This document shows positions 46,961 to 58,300 of a stretch of 64,000 nucleotides of DNA, piece after piece. The stretch spans positions 68,418,501-68,482,500 of the forward strand of contig NC_044989.1 in NCBI RefSeq assembly GCF_008728515.1. Reading direction: 5' to 3'. Source of the stretch: Papio anubis. Its lineage: Eukaryota > Chordata > Mammalia > Primates > Cercopithecidae. Every line of letters starts with the position of its first letter. The first letter of the stretch is position 1. A program made the translations under genes and the position numbers. The notes below the pieces were generated by a model that saw only the letters and a list, made by a program, of their open reading frames with translations, had not been told where the DNA came from and ran no database searches.

Positions 46961-47451
46961 AAAGGGTAAGCATTTATGCATGGACGCCTTGGATTTCCTT
47001 ACTCTAGAGATAAAGTGTAGTCATGTTTTCTGCAGTTTGGCTTGAAGCATCAGTGAGCCTAAATTTCATAAAAGGAAAGGGGTTCTGAGATCATAATGAA
47101 GTAGTTTCATTTCCCCACCGGAGCGGAAGTGACTGAGGGCTGCAAGTCTCTGCAAGAAGCTGGGTCCTGTGCTCCACTTGCATGCAATGGCCAGATGGGG
47201 GCACTAGCTGAGGCGTGCTGGGAAAGCCGACGGTAAGAGCTATGGGTGTGAAAGCAGAATACATGGTCCGCAGTGGGAGACAAGCTATTGACGATGTGGC
47301 CAACAAGGACTAAGCAGTAGGCCACCACCCCATTTGTATCTAGAGGTAAGTTATGCTCTAATGACAGAGGGAAGGGAGCCCCAATACTAATACCGAATAA
47401 CCAGGCTGCTGAGTGGACTTCCAGAACTGGATAAAATGTGTTATAAACACA

Positions 47452-48182
47452 CAAGTGTAGCCATCAGGGAAATGCAAATCAAAACCACAAGGAGATTTCA
47501 CTTTACACCCATGAGGATGGCTATGCTGAAGAGGAAAAAAACAAATGTTGGCGAGCATGTGGAGAAACTGGAACCCTCGAGCATTGCTTGTAGGAATGTA
47601 AAATGGTGCAATCACTTTGAAAAACAGTCCAACAGTTCCTCAACAAACTACCCATAGAGTTACCATATGACCTAGCGATTCCACTCCTAGGCATGTACCC
47701 AAAAGAAATGAAACATATGAAATGATACAAAAAAAAAAAAAGTGTGTAGGTGAATGTTCATAGCAGCATTGTTCATAATAGCCACACAGTAGAAAAAACC
47801 CAAAAGTCCATCAACTGGTGAATGCATAAATAAAATGTGGTATACCGACAAAATATTATGCAACGACAAAAAAGAATGGAGTATTGACATGTGCTACAAC
47901 ATCAACAAACCGTGAAAGGACACAACATGAATGGATCTTGAAATGTCAAAAATAGATAAATCTATGGAGACATAAAGTTGATTAGTGGCTGCCAGTGGCT
48001 GGGGAGGTTTGGAGGAAGTGTGGAGTGACAGATAATGAGTTATAAAGTTTCTTTTTGGGGTGATGACAGTGTTCTAAATGTGATTGTAGGGATGGTTGCA
48101 CAACTCTGAACATACTAAAAAAACACTTTAAATGGGTGAATTGTATGGGATGTGAATTACATCTCAATAAAGCTGTTAGAAA
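47452..48182 (+). repeat. Old L1 (L1M) ORF2 end and 3'UTR
   Basis: Late ORF2 phrases are well preserved: CATCAGGGAAATGCAAATC, GGAATGTAAAATGGTGCAATC, ATAGCAGCATTGTTCATAATAG. The 3'UTR phrase GGGTGAATTGTATGGGATGTG follows, with a terminal CA tract. Confidence 0.92.
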
Positions 48183-48200
48183 CACACACACACACACACA
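48183..48200. repeat. (CA)9 at L1M tail
   Basis: A short CA tract that follows directly on the L1M 3' end. Confidence 0.9.
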
Positions 48201-48687
48201 AGCAATGTGAGTTTTTTGCACCGTAGCTGTGTGACAAAATCATTTACATTGCAATGTTTGTTTATCTTTAAATTTATACCTGGGGACCCCTCCTATACTT
48301 TTTCAGATGAGCCTGTGACTCAGGCTAAATGACTGGCAACGGCACACTAACCTCTCAATTTCTTGAATATGTTCTATTTTATCTTTGTCTTCTGAAGTAA
48401 CTGGTCAGATAAATATTAAATCAGAAGTATTGTCTGATGAATGGATCACCAACAGCTTCACGCAAGGAATGTAAAAGCTAATGTGAAAATAAGGGCATGC
48501 CACATTCATCCTCAAACAGGAACACATACTGGGAAGATTATGAAATTTAATACTCTCAATATAAACTTTCTCATCCTAAACAGGAGAATAGATGTTAAAT
48601 AGAGAAAATCAATGTATTCCCTGTTCTGACCTAAGTCTTCCCTTTGAGTCTTCAAATAAGTAGGTTTTCCCTTCCCAAATAGTCCAA

Positions 48688-48861
48688 CCTGGAACTGTCC
48701 AATAGAAATAAAATGCAAGCCACCTATGTAATTTTAAATTTTCTGAAAGTCACATTTTTAAAAATCCAAATAAAGGTGTGAAATTAATTTTAAGAGTATA
48801 TTTTAACCAAATAGATCCAAAATATTAACAATTCAACACGCAACCAATATAAAAAAGTATT
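48688..48861 (+). repeat. hAT-Charlie MITE (MER33-like), left part
   Basis: Contains CTGTCCAATAGAAATAAAATGC and GTGAAATTAATTTTAAGAG, and stops at the AluY insertion. Family name tentative. Confidence 0.7.
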
Positions 48862-49164
48862 GGCCGGGCGCGGTGGCTCAAGCCTGTAATCCCAGCACTT
48901 TGGGAGGCCGAGACGGGCGGATCACGAGGTCAGGAGATCGAGACCATCCTGGCTGACACGGTGAAACCCCGTCTCTACTAAAAAATACAAAAAAACTAGC
49001 CGGGCGAGGTGGCGGGCGCCTGTAGTCCCAGCTACTCGGGAGGCTGAGGCAGGAGAATGGCATGAACCCGGGAGGCGGAGCTTGCAGTGAGCCAAGATCA
49101 CGCCACTGCACTCCAGCCTGGGCGGCAGAGCGAGACTCTGTCTCAAAAAAAAAAAAAAAAAAAA
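48862..49164 (+). repeat. AluY, Old World monkey type, intact
   Basis: Starts GGCCGGGCGCGGTGGCTCAAG. It is nearly identical to the cercopithecid AluY consensus, with an A22 tail and a clean target duplication AAAAAAGTATTG on both sides. It interrupts a MER33-like element. Probably the youngest insertion in the window. Confidence 0.97.
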
Positions 49165-49283
49165 GTATTGAGGCATTACTTTTTTTAATATTAAGTCTTC
49201 AAAATCCTGTTTGTAGTTTACACTTATAATAGACCTCAACTTAAACTACATTTCAAGTGCTTGTGGTTGCTGTATTGGACAGC
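49165..49283 (+). repeat. hAT-Charlie MITE (MER33-like), right part
   Basis: The MITE interrupted by AluY resumes and ends with CATTTCAAGTGCTTGTGG and TATTGGACAGC. Confidence 0.7.
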
Positions 49284-49317
49284 TACTACCTTAAACTTAA
49301 AATCTATGCATCAGTCT

Positions 49318-49621
49318 GCCTGGCACGGTGGTTCACGCCTGTAATCCCAGCACTTTGGGGACTGAGGTGGGCGGATCACCTGAGGTCAGGAGTTCGAGAC
49401 CAGCCTGGCCAACATGGTGAAACCCTGTCTCTACTAAAAATACAAAAAAAAAAAAAAAAAGCTAGGCATGGTGCCGGACACCTATAATCCCAGCTACTCG
49501 GGAGACTGAGGCAGGAGAATCACTTGAACCCAGGAGGCAGAGGTTGCAGTGAGCTGAGATCATGCCATTGTACTCCAGCCTGGGCAACAAAACTGAAACT
49601 CTGTCTCAAAAAAAAAAAAAA
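49318..49621 (+). repeat. Alu (AluS-type)
   Basis: Full-length Alu with direct repeats AAAATCTAT(G/C)CATCAGTC at both ends. Confidence 0.95.
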
Positions 49622-50078
49622 AAATCTATCCATCAGTCAGTAGACCAGTGATTATTTTCAGTGATCAAGTATAGATAAGTTGGTCTTCCAGGGCCTCATC
49701 TAAAACTACCTGAACCCTAATATCCCTTTAAGCTAAAAAAATCTGAAGCTCTGGGATTTCTCATTCTAAAATCTCCTCCAGCATATCTAACCAGTCTGAT
49801 TTTTAGTCATGCCTCCTACCAATCAACCACAATTTGAAATACTTTTGTATGTGTTTGGGCCTGTGCAAAAATTGGCCCATTTTCAGATGATGTGGTCCAT
49901 GTGCAAATTGAGGAATGAGACAGGTCGAGGAAAAGAGAATATTTTGGTTCATGGCTTCAGGATAATTAAATCAATTTTTAAACCATGTTTTATTTAGTCT
50001 AAAAGCGATCAGTTTTACCTACATGTGTGCAAAATGTAATAATATATCCATACAATATTAAGTAAATACAAACATACA

Positions 50079-50447
50079 GGCCAGGCGTGGTGGCTCACAC
50101 CTGTAATCCCAGCACTTTGGGAGGCTGAGGTGGGCAGATCACCTGAGGTCAGGAGTTCGAGACCAGCCTGGCCAACATGGTGAAACCCCATCTCTACTAA
50201 ATATACAAAACTTAGCTGGGTGTGGTGGCAGGTGCCTGTAATCCCAGCGACTCGGGAGGCTGAGGCAGGAGAATCACTTGAACCCAGGAGGCAGAGGTTG
50301 CAGTGAGCCGAGACAGCGCTGCTGCACTCTGCCTGGGCGACAGAGGGAGACTCTGCTTGACCCTGGGAAGCAGAGGTTGCAGTGAGCTGAGATGGTGCCA
50401 CTGCACTCCAATTTGAGTTACAGAGAGACTTCATCTCAAAAAAAACC
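50079..50447 (+). repeat. Alu (AluS-type) with internal duplication
   Basis: The right monomer's 3' segment is present twice. The AACCCAGGAGGCAGAGGTTG motif at 50281 recurs as ACCCTGGGAAGCAGAGGTTG at about 50360. This gives a copy of about 370 bp, not the usual 300 or so. Confidence 0.93.
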
Positions 50448-50699
50448 AAAAAACAAAAAAACTAACAAACATGCACACAAGGATATTTATTGCTGTGCTT
50501 TTTCTTATAGTAAAATATTATAAATTAATTAAACGTTCACCCAAAGACAGTTGCTTTTTTTTTTTTTGTAAATCAGTGAGGCAGTTCCAGACTAAGGTTG
50601 AAAGATCCCCAAGATATTTTGTAAAGTGAAAAAAGCTAGATCCAGGACAATGGATATCTTTCTGTGTATGAGGAAAAGAATGTGTTTTTATAATATATT

Positions 50700-50815
50700 T
50701 TATCCAGTTCTAAGCCAATTTCTTACAATTTCTTATAATAAATTTATACACACACACGCACACATTTAGCTATTGATTGTTTTTCTAGAGAACCCTGACT
50801 AACATAGGTAGTTCA
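50700..50815 (+). repeat. MLT2-like LTR 3' end
   Basis: The end phrase TTGTTTTTCTAGAGAACCCTGACTAACA is the ERVL MLT2 terminus, preceded by a CACACACGCACA stretch. Confidence 0.6.
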
Positions 50816-50827
50816 TACAAAAGCCCA

Positions 50828-51203
50828 TCACACAGTGGTGTTAACAAGTGCTCAATAAGTGTTATGTGGTTCTGTGGTTAAGGCTAGCTTCTTGTAACCT
50901 CAGGCATTCCTTGGCTTGTACATTCATCGCTCCAATCTTCCATCTTTACATGGGTATTTTCTGCCTGTGTGTCTTCACATTATCTTCCTTCTGTGCATGT
51001 CTATCTCTATGTCTGAATTTCCCTTTTTTATGAGGACATCAGTCATGTTGAATAGGGCCTAGCCTAATTCTCTCATTTTAAATGGACTGCCCTTTTTCTC
51101 TTAAGATGCATAACCCTATTTCCAAGCAGTTACCACATTCTGAGGTGACTGTGGGTTTGAAGTTCAACATCTATTTAGGGGGACACAAATCAATCTATTA
51201 CAT
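50828..51203 (-). repeat. MaLR LTR (MLT1-like), antisense
   Basis: Reverse MLT1 features: TTCCTTGGCTTGTACATTCATC, TTTTTTATGAGGACATCAGTCATG, CCTATTTCCAAGCAGTTACC and ATTTAGGGGGACACAAATCAA. Confidence 0.75.
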
Positions 51204-52168
51204 GATCCAATGACAGCATCCAGGGAAGACAAAAACCTGAGAAAGCGTTGGGAGCCAGCAGCTACGGACAGAAGAACTACATTAGTCATGATGCTGTAGA
51301 TTGCATTTCATTAGAGAGTTAAGGGTTTGGCGGGGAATAGAGGCAGCTAGATATGAGCATCTCCTTTCATCTTTGTTTCTAGCCAAGGAAACCAACTGCA
51401 ATTCTGAAGAACACAAAGAGAAGCACTCCAAAACATACTGCAAAATGCCTGTTCCCTAAGGCCAATGCAGTTGGCCTGTGCTGTACTGAAACTAAAATGA
51501 AAATAAAAAGTAGAAGAAAACACAACTTTGTACTTATTTTGCTCCAGTCCCAAGGGTATAATGAAAACAGATACTTTCAGCTCAAGATTTTGCTGCCAGG
51601 ATTCTAGTCGGATTTGTCACAATGCCCTAGCCAACTATACATTCATTATTTATTGGGAATCCAACTTCCAAAGGAGGCATTTTCACAACCCATTCAGATC
51701 CCATCAGCATCCAAATCTTCCTAGAGGGATATTTGTTGATTTTATTTCATCCAGTTGAGTATCCTGGTTGGAGCCCTTAAGTATGCATCGCTTAGATATT
51801 ACTCACTCAGAGTTTCATTAAGGACCAAAGAAAGCCATCCAAACACATTCTGAAGCAATAGCCAGATCTGCTGAGCCTAAAGCAAGGAAAACTCTGGCTT
51901 TTTGTGCTTAGGAGTCTCTTCTTGGCAACCCTCTTTAAAGACAGAGCATCTTTTAATGGTCTGTCAGACAAGCCCTGGATGCTGTTCATGTTTAGATTTG
52001 TGAGATTACTTGTGAAGTGGGAGTGGAGGGAAGAAAGTAAAGCTGAAGGCAAAAAAGGTGAGATGCACCGGGGAGGTGACGGTGGAGATGAGTAGATTGA
52101 CACCCTGACAGATGGTAATCAATGGCCTTGATTACACACAATGACCACTGTGAGGGTAAATTCAGAAG

Positions 52169-52188
52169 TAATAATAATAATAATAATT
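52169..52188. repeat. (AAT)n short tandem repeat
   Basis: About six ATA/AAT units at the edge of a MIR. Confidence 0.93.
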
Positions 52189-52194
52189 TCTCCT

Positions 52195-52425
52195 TACATT
52201 TACTGAACACTTACTAAGTGCTCTGAGTATTATTTTATATAAGCCTCATAATAACTATGAAGTGGGAACTACTATTGCTCCCATTTTAAGGATGAGAATA
52301 CTGAGACTTAGAAAGATGAAGTGATTTACCCAAGGTTGCACAACCACTTAAGTAGTAGTGCCCGGACTGAAAATCAGACACTCCTACTTGGAAGCCAGCC
52401 TCACAACTCCCACTATTTATTCTTT
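52195..52425 (-). repeat. MIR SINE
   Basis: Reverse MIR: ACTGAACACTTACTAAGTGC, CATTTTAAGGATGAGAATACTGAGAC, TTTACCCAAGGTTGCACAACC. Confidence 0.88.
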
Positions 52426-52477
52426 TGTATGTAATACTTGATATATACACAATGTATATATAAGACACATATGTTAT

Positions 52478-52883
52478 TGTCTTAGTCTGTTTTGTGTTGC
52501 TATAAAAGAATACCTAAGGCTGAGTACAAGAAGCATGGCACTGGCACCTGCTTGGCTTCTGGTGAAAGCCTTGGACTGCTTCCACTTATGGCAGAAGGTG
52601 AAAGGGATCCAGCATGTGCAGCGATCACACGGAAAAACAGGAGGAAGCAGTGGCCAGGCTGAAGGGAGTGGCAGGGAGGAGAGGTGCCAGGCTCTTTTTA
52701 ACAACCAGCTCTCTTGGAAACTAATGGAGTGAGAGCTCACTCACTCTCAAGGGAGGGCATTAACCTTTTTATGAGAGAGCCACCCCTATGACCCAAACAC
52801 TTCCCATTAGGCCCCACCTCTCAACAGTACCACACTGGGCATGAGGTTTGGTGGGGACAAACAAACCATATCTAAACCATAGC
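52478..52883 (-). repeat. MaLR LTR (MST/THE1-like), antisense
   Basis: Begins TGTCTTAGTCTGTTTTGTGTTGCTATAAAAGAATACC and ends in a reverse MaLR terminus with CATGAGGTTTGGTGGGGACAAACAAACC. Solitary LTR. Confidence 0.87.
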
Positions 52884-52899
52884 AGTTATACAGCATCGT

Positions 52900-53640
52900 A
52901 ATAACATGAACACCCATGAACCTATCATGCAACTTAAGAACTGTCACTCTTTGTCTGATACCTTTGAAGTGACCTGTGTGCCTCTACTCATCCCCTCTCC
53001 TCTCGACCCCTAGCAGGATCCATCATTTTGAATTTTGTGTGTATCATTCTCTTGGTTTTATAAAATAGCTTTACCAAATAGGTAAATATCCTTAACATTT
53101 TAGTTTTAGTTTGCTTTTTGAGCTTCTATAAAATGGGGTCAATCTTCTATACACAATTCTGTGACTTACCTTTTTTTTAACTCAATGTTATTTACCTAAA
53201 ATTTGTCAATGTGGTATCAGTTAGCTGTACTTTGATCCTTTTCACAGAGTCCATTTGTGTAAATAGACCACAATTTATTTATACATTCTCCCATTGAGGA
53301 GCATTTGGGTTATTTCCAGTTTTTGCTGTTACAAGCAATGATGCTATAAACATTCTTGAACTTGCTAATGGGTGCACATGTGCAAGAATTTCCCTGGGGT
53401 ATTGCATGGTGGTAAAGCATGCTTAATTTTATGAGATAATGTCAAATTATTTTCCAAAGTGCTTATACCCATTTACACTCTTCAGTCATGTTTTAAGAGT
53501 CCTTCTTGCTCCACATACTCACCAACAATAGATATTGTCAGGCTTTCTAGTGTTTTCTAAGTTAGTGGGAGTAAAATGATATCTCCTTTGGTTACAATTT
53601 GTATTTGTACATTATTATTGTTACTATAAGTCATATCCAG
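52900..53640 (-). repeat. Old L1 (L1M), antisense
   Basis: Reverse late-ORF2 phrases: CACAATTTATTTATACATTCTCC, TTTGGGTTATTTCCAGTTTTTG and ATCTCCTTTGGTTACAATTTG. Confidence 0.8.
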
Positions 53641-53699
53641 ACAATATTTGTTTGCATTTACCTCAGTTTAACCCTCATGTTTACTGGGTATTTCTGAAA

Positions 53700-54140
53700 C
53701 TGGCCCAATATCCCCATATAACTGATGCTTATAGTCTTTGGATAGACATAGAAATTGACCCTCTTGGTCTTTAAGCTTGAAATTTACATTTGTCTTATCT
53801 GAGTTCCTTTCTCAGGAAACTGATCCTCAGGCCTCCTAGACAGTATCAAGGAAATGAAACTTACCAGATCACCACATCCATACAATAAGACACCAGACCC
53901 CTCATCTGTCATGATTGCTTCCTTCCTTCTCCCTAATTCCTGTTTTCCTACACATAGTTACATTTCTTCCCTGCTATATAAATCCCTAATTTTAGTCAGT
54001 TGAGAAGACAGATTTAAGACTTACCTCCCCTTCTCCTTGGCTGCAGCACCTTGATGAAGCTTTCTTCCCTGGCAGTGTTTGTTGTCTCAGGGATTGGCTT
54101 TCTGTGCAGTGAGCAACAGGACCCAGACCGAAACCCTAGC
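53700..54140 (+). repeat. Solitary ERV-type LTR (ERV1-like)
   Basis: A TATA-like GCTATATAAATCC at about 53974 is followed by CTCCTTGGCTGCAGCACCTTGATGAAGC and TTGTTGTCTCAGGGATTGGC, the U3-R-U5 style of a gammaretrovirus-like LTR. No gag, pol or env is seen. The boundaries and family are uncertain. Confidence 0.5.
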
Positions 54141-54169
54141 ATTTCAGTAACATTTCTGTTCCTCATTTT

Positions 54170-54806
54170 TGCTTATATTGCTGAACTTCCTAATGGGATA
54201 AGTATTCTTCTTCCTGAATTACATCCTTTAGAACTTCATTTAATTAAGAATCATTGGTTGTAAATTATCTCATTCTTTGCTACTCTAAAGATGTCTTTAT
54301 TTAGCCCCTTTTCCTGGGAAAGTACTTTTCCTGGAACACAGTATGTTAATCAGTTGGAAGATATTATTCTGTTGTTGTCTAGTTTCCCTTGTCAAGGAGT
54401 CTCCTGTCAGCCAACTTGTTTTTATTTTGTAGGTGATCTTTTTCTCTGGCTATTTTTAAGATCTTCTTTTCGCCTTCAGTATTTTGTTCTATTATACAAA
54501 AATGTGCCTAGGTGTGGAATTTTAGTTTGCTTAGTATATGTTGGTCTTCCTATAGCTGTGGATTCATCGCTGTCATCTTATTTGGAAAATTATAATCCAT
54601 GATATGTCAAATATTATCTCTCCTCTACTTGTTCATTTTATCCTTTGTATTGCTTAATTTCTCTGCCATACTTTTTATCTCCCTATGCCCTTATCTAGCA
54701 CTAACAATAATTTATCCTACTTTTTTTGATAGCTCACCAATTTTCTTGTCAGCTATTTCAAATCTGTTGTTTAATCAATCCTTTGTGTTATTAATATCTA
54801 GGTTAT
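54170..54806 (-). repeat. Old L1 (L1M or HAL1-like), antisense
   Basis: Phrases AGATGTCTTTATTTAGCCCC, CTCTGGCTATTTTTAAGATC and AATGTGCCTAGGTGTGGAATTTTAG come from the ORF2 interior of old L1 in reverse. A stop-free stretch on the plus strand is not a gene. Confidence 0.7.
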
Positions 54807-55090
54807 GGCTGGGTGTGGTGGCTCATACCTGTAATCCCAGCACTTTGAGAGGCCAAGGCAGGCGGATCACTTGAGCCCAGGAGTTTGAACCTAGCCTGGG
54901 CAAGATGGCAAAACCTCATCTCTACAAAAAATAAAAAAAAAAGTTAGCCAGGTGTGGTAGTGTGTGCCTGTGGTCCCAACTAGGAAGGCTAGGGTGGGAG
55001 GATCCCTTGAGCCCAAGAGTTCAAGGCAGCAGAGAGCTGTGATCACATCACTGCACTCCAGCCTGGGTGACAAAATGAGACCTCGTCTCT
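54807..55090 (+). repeat. Alu (AluJ-type)
   Basis: Full-length diverged Alu; the tail is a T-rich remnant that runs into AT-rich sequence. Confidence 0.92.
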
Positions 55091-55134
55091 ATTTTTTTTA
55101 ATTACAAAAATTTTATTTATATAATTATATATAT

Positions 55135-55162
55135 AGAGAGAGAGAGACAGAGAGAGAGAGAG
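55135..55162. repeat. (GA)n microsatellite
   Basis: GA repeats with one CA interruption, after a (TA)n-like stretch. Confidence 0.93.
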
Positions 55163-55374
55163 GTTATAATTTTTCATTTCTTCATTTTATTTCAAATCAT
55201 AAAATGAATGCCATTTCTGATTTTCCAGGTCACTTTATAATCTCTTCCATGCATATTTTCTAAGTAAATTTTTTTATCTTTAACTTTTCTTTAAAATGCT
55301 AGGTATCTAATAATTACAATATCTGAAATCTGTGGAGTATGGGTCTATATCTGTTTTTAGTTTCAGCTGACACT

Positions 55375-55621
55375 CAATATGTATTCATTTCCTAGTGATT
55401 TCTATACAAATTATGATCAAATTGGTAACTTAAGACAACACAAACTTATTATCACATAGTTTGGGGTCAGAAGTCCAAAAGCACTGAGCTAAAGTCAAGG
55501 CTGATTCTTTTGGAGACTGTAGGAATGATGTTCCCTTGCCTTTTCTAGCTTCTAGGGGCTTCCATCATTCCGTGGCCTATGACACCTTCCTTACATCATT
55601 CCATCCTCCAACCTCTTGCAT
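55375..55621 (-). repeat. MaLR LTR (MLT1-like), antisense, first part
   Basis: Contains TTTCCTAGTGATTTCTATACAAATTATG, TAACTTAAGACAACACAAAC and CTTGCCTTTTCTAGCTTCTAGGGGC. It is split by an Alu monomer plus TTTC repeat and resumes at 56019. Confidence 0.75.
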
Positions 55622-55626
55622 CTTTT

Positions 55627-55670
<44 letters not shown>

Positions 55671-55893
55671 TTCTTTCTTTCTTTCTCCTTCTTTCTTTTC
55701 TTTGTTTCTCTTTCTTTTTCTTTCTTTCTTTTCTCTTTCTTTCTTTTTCTTTCTCTTTCTCTCTTTTTCTTTCTTTTCTCTTTCTTTCTTTTTCTTTCTT
55801 TCTTTTCTTTCTTTCTCTTTCTCTCTCTTTCTTTCTTCCTTTCTCTTTCTCTCTCTTTCTTTCTTCCTTTCTTCCTTTTTCTTTCTTTCCTTT
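55622..55893. repeat. (TTTC)n microsatellite, about 270 bp
   Basis: A long imperfect TTTC/TTTTC/TCTC tract. It is the expanded A-tail of the adjacent antisense Alu monomer. Phe/Ser- or Lys/Arg-rich stop-free frames across it are artefacts. Confidence 0.98.
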
Positions 55894-56018
55894 TGTAAAA
55901 TGAAATGAGGTCTTGCTATGTTGCCTAGGTTGGTCTGGAACTCCTGAGCTCATACAATCCTCCCACCTCAGTCTCCCAAAGTGCTGGGATTACAGGCACG
56001 AGCCACCACACCCAGCCA
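55894..56018 (-). repeat. Alu monomer (FLAM-like), antisense
   Basis: A single antisense Alu left monomer ending CCACCACACCCAGCC. Its A-tail has become the TTTC microsatellite. Confidence 0.9.
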
Positions 56019-56200
56019 ACATCCTCTGCTTCTGTAGTCACACTTTCCTCTGCCTCCCTCTTGTAAGGACACTTACACAAGTGTGATAATACAGAATAAT
56101 CTCTTCACTGCAAGATCCTTAATCACATCTGCAAGGTCCTTTTTGCCATGTAAGGTGATACTAACAGTGCAATGTTGACAGGTTCCCTTACCAGGTTACT
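56019..56200 (-). repeat. MaLR LTR (MLT1-like), antisense, second part
   Basis: Continues the LTR at 55375 with CTCTTGTAAGGACACTTACAC, GATCCTTAATCACATCTGCAAGG and TTTGCCATGTAAGGTG. Confidence 0.75.
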
Positions 56201-56204
56201 TAAA

Positions 56205-56562
56205 AGTATATGCCCGCTGCCTGAACCCTGAAGGCCAGATAGTAAGCCATGGCCATGGTACCCAGCTGAGGAGCAGGTGTCCCTGAGAGCCTAAACATCC
56301 CAGGGAGTATGTGAGAACCTACCAAAGAAAACAGTACCATCACATAAACACAGCAGGCAAAGGGCCCGAAAATTAGCTTAAAAACAGCTTAGAGAAGGGA
56401 GGTGGTACAGATCTCTAGAGCTGTGCTGCTGCCACTCAGGAGTGCCCTGACCAATATGTCTCAATAAACTCATCTACTTGACAAGCGGGACTTCTCTAAA
56501 TCATTCTTTGGTCTTTCGGCACCTTCCCAACTTGGGAGGGAAGGGGATATTACAGTCTCAAG
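56205..56562 (+). repeat. Solitary LTR-like segment (ERV1-like)
   Basis: The tail CTCAATAAACTCATCTACTTGAC, ATTCTTTGGTCTTTCGGCACC and GGGAAGGGGATATTACA resembles the R-U5 end of an endogenous retrovirus LTR. The 5' border is not defined. No internal genes are present. Confidence 0.5.
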
Positions 56563-56859
56563 TTTTTCTCTTAATACACAGGATCCAGGGCTTAGGACTG
56601 AAATATTTGGGGGTGCCATTTTTTTAGCTCATTACATACTCTCTGTGTCAGAGACTCAGTTGACAATAAGTATCCATTCCCCAACTCCCTTGCTAGTAAT
56701 GAAAACACTAATTTTTAGTCAAGTTTGTTGTTGGCCAGTTAAAACTCCCTAGTTTTTGTTCACATCAAGACGTGATCATTGTGGTTAAATTTTTGACAAT
56801 AAATTTTAAGTGGCAGTACTGTGTGCAACCTTCAGAATGTATTTTTTTAAAATAGGCAT

Positions 56860-57125
56860 GCGCTTCATCCTTTTCCTTCCACAACCGGCCTGGAATGTGA
56901 GCATCTGGAGCTCTAGCTGCCATCTTGGGTCACAAGAACAAGAAGCATAACATAGATTTGGGAGGATCCATGAACTGTAAAGAAACAGGTCCCTGATGAA
57001 TTTTTGATGAATCTGTCCTGGACACCTACCTCATGACGTCTTTTAGATGAAAACAAATAAACTGTGTGTGTCTAAGCCACCATTATTTGTTCTGCTGCGT
57101 GAGGCTAAACTTAGTCCTAACTCAT
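56860..57125 (+). repeat. Old retroelement tail, family unassigned
   Basis: The phrases GAGCTCTAGCTGCCATCTTGG, CTGTCCTGGACACCTACC and TAAGCCACCATTATTTGTTC fit a widely repeated mammalian retroelement 3' end. I cannot name it reliably. Confidence 0.4.
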
Positions 57126-57829
57126 ACCATCATTATGTCTTTTGTTTCTTTGTATATTGGGGGATTTTTTCATTGTAATTATCCATTTGGTTTCACATAA
57201 TCTATAGGAATCCTGAAAACCTGAATTAATGACACCTTCCTCCAAAAGGGATTTGAATGTATGTATTTCTGGAATTACATATGCTAACAACAGGGGACAG
57301 CGTTAGCCTTCTTAATTAGGCACAGGGCCTGGCAGCAGCCTCAGAGCTCAGCTTTCAATCCCTCATTTGTGGCTGACATTGGCATTTCTCCTCCAAGTTT
57401 TGCAGTTTGTTTACCATGCAATGCTAGCTTTAGCTTACTATGCATGTTTGCATGTTGTTGTTCTATTTTGTTTTGTTGACATTGGAAAGTTCCCTTTGTT
57501 TCTTGTAAGAGCTCAATGTATTAAAAAAAACATGTTATAATCTGATTGTATTGTCATTGTAGTGGAATACGACTTCAGAGGCTTGTTCACCATTCACCCA
57601 GAAGCAGCACTGATGCCCCTCCCATGCCAGTTTCACCATTAAATGTGTTATGAAGGGTTTATGTCTGATTGACCCATCCAAGACTTTGATGCAAGCTTGG
57701 TACAAGCAGAGCTCTTCTGAAAACAAGCTTGTTAACACTTTCTATATGTGGTAACAATTCACTCATTTATTTGTATTGGGGATTCGGTTTGCACTCATTA
57801 CTATTATTTTCTTTTAGAGTGTCTGGGAC

Positions 57830-58300
57830 CTCTTTCAAATAACACGAGTTCATTCCTCTGCCTGCAAAGATTCTGACCCCTCCCCAGGGATGTGTGTAAC
57901 AAAAGTCTACTAAGGGAAATATACTATTACTCTGCAACTTGCTTTTTTAATTAATAATATGTCATTTGGCCTTTCAGTACCTATAATCACCTCATTCTTC
58001 CTTCATAGCTGAATAGTATTCCATGGTACGTACCACAATTTATTAGACAATTTTACCATTGATAGGCCCTTAGGTTGTTTCCAATATTTTGATATTATTA
58101 ATACTGCTGTGCTATAATAAGCATATATATACTTGTATATGTGCATATTTGTGAGTAAATTTATAGAAAGACTCTGTAGAAGATAAACTTATTGGTTCAA
58201 GGGGTATGAATATTTAACGTTTTGATGGATGTTGCCAATTTGTCTCCCCCAAAAGCCATGCTAATGTAATGTGTTTGTGACAGAGACTACTAATGCCAAC
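57830..58300 (-). repeat. Old L1 (L1M), antisense
   Basis: Reverse late ORF2: CATAGCTGAATAGTATTCCATGG, CTTAGGTTGTTTCCAATATTTTG and TATTGGTTCAAGGGGTATG. Confidence 0.8.

Noticed and set aside
50015..50449. A 144-codon minus-strand open frame with protein-like content
   Set aside because: It is the antisense translation of an Alu. The typical string with LVEMGFHHVGQAGLELLTS is a known Alu artefact seen in many positions of this window.
55536..55953. Open frames of about 95-120 codons rich in Phe/Ser or Lys/Arg on both strands
   Set aside because: They are translations of the TTTC microsatellite, which lacks stops in several frames.
53700..56562. A provirus between the two ERV-like LTR segments
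   Set aside because: The two segments differ in sequence, and between them are old L1, Alu and MLT1 pieces with no gag, pol or env relics. They are separate solitary LTR remnants.
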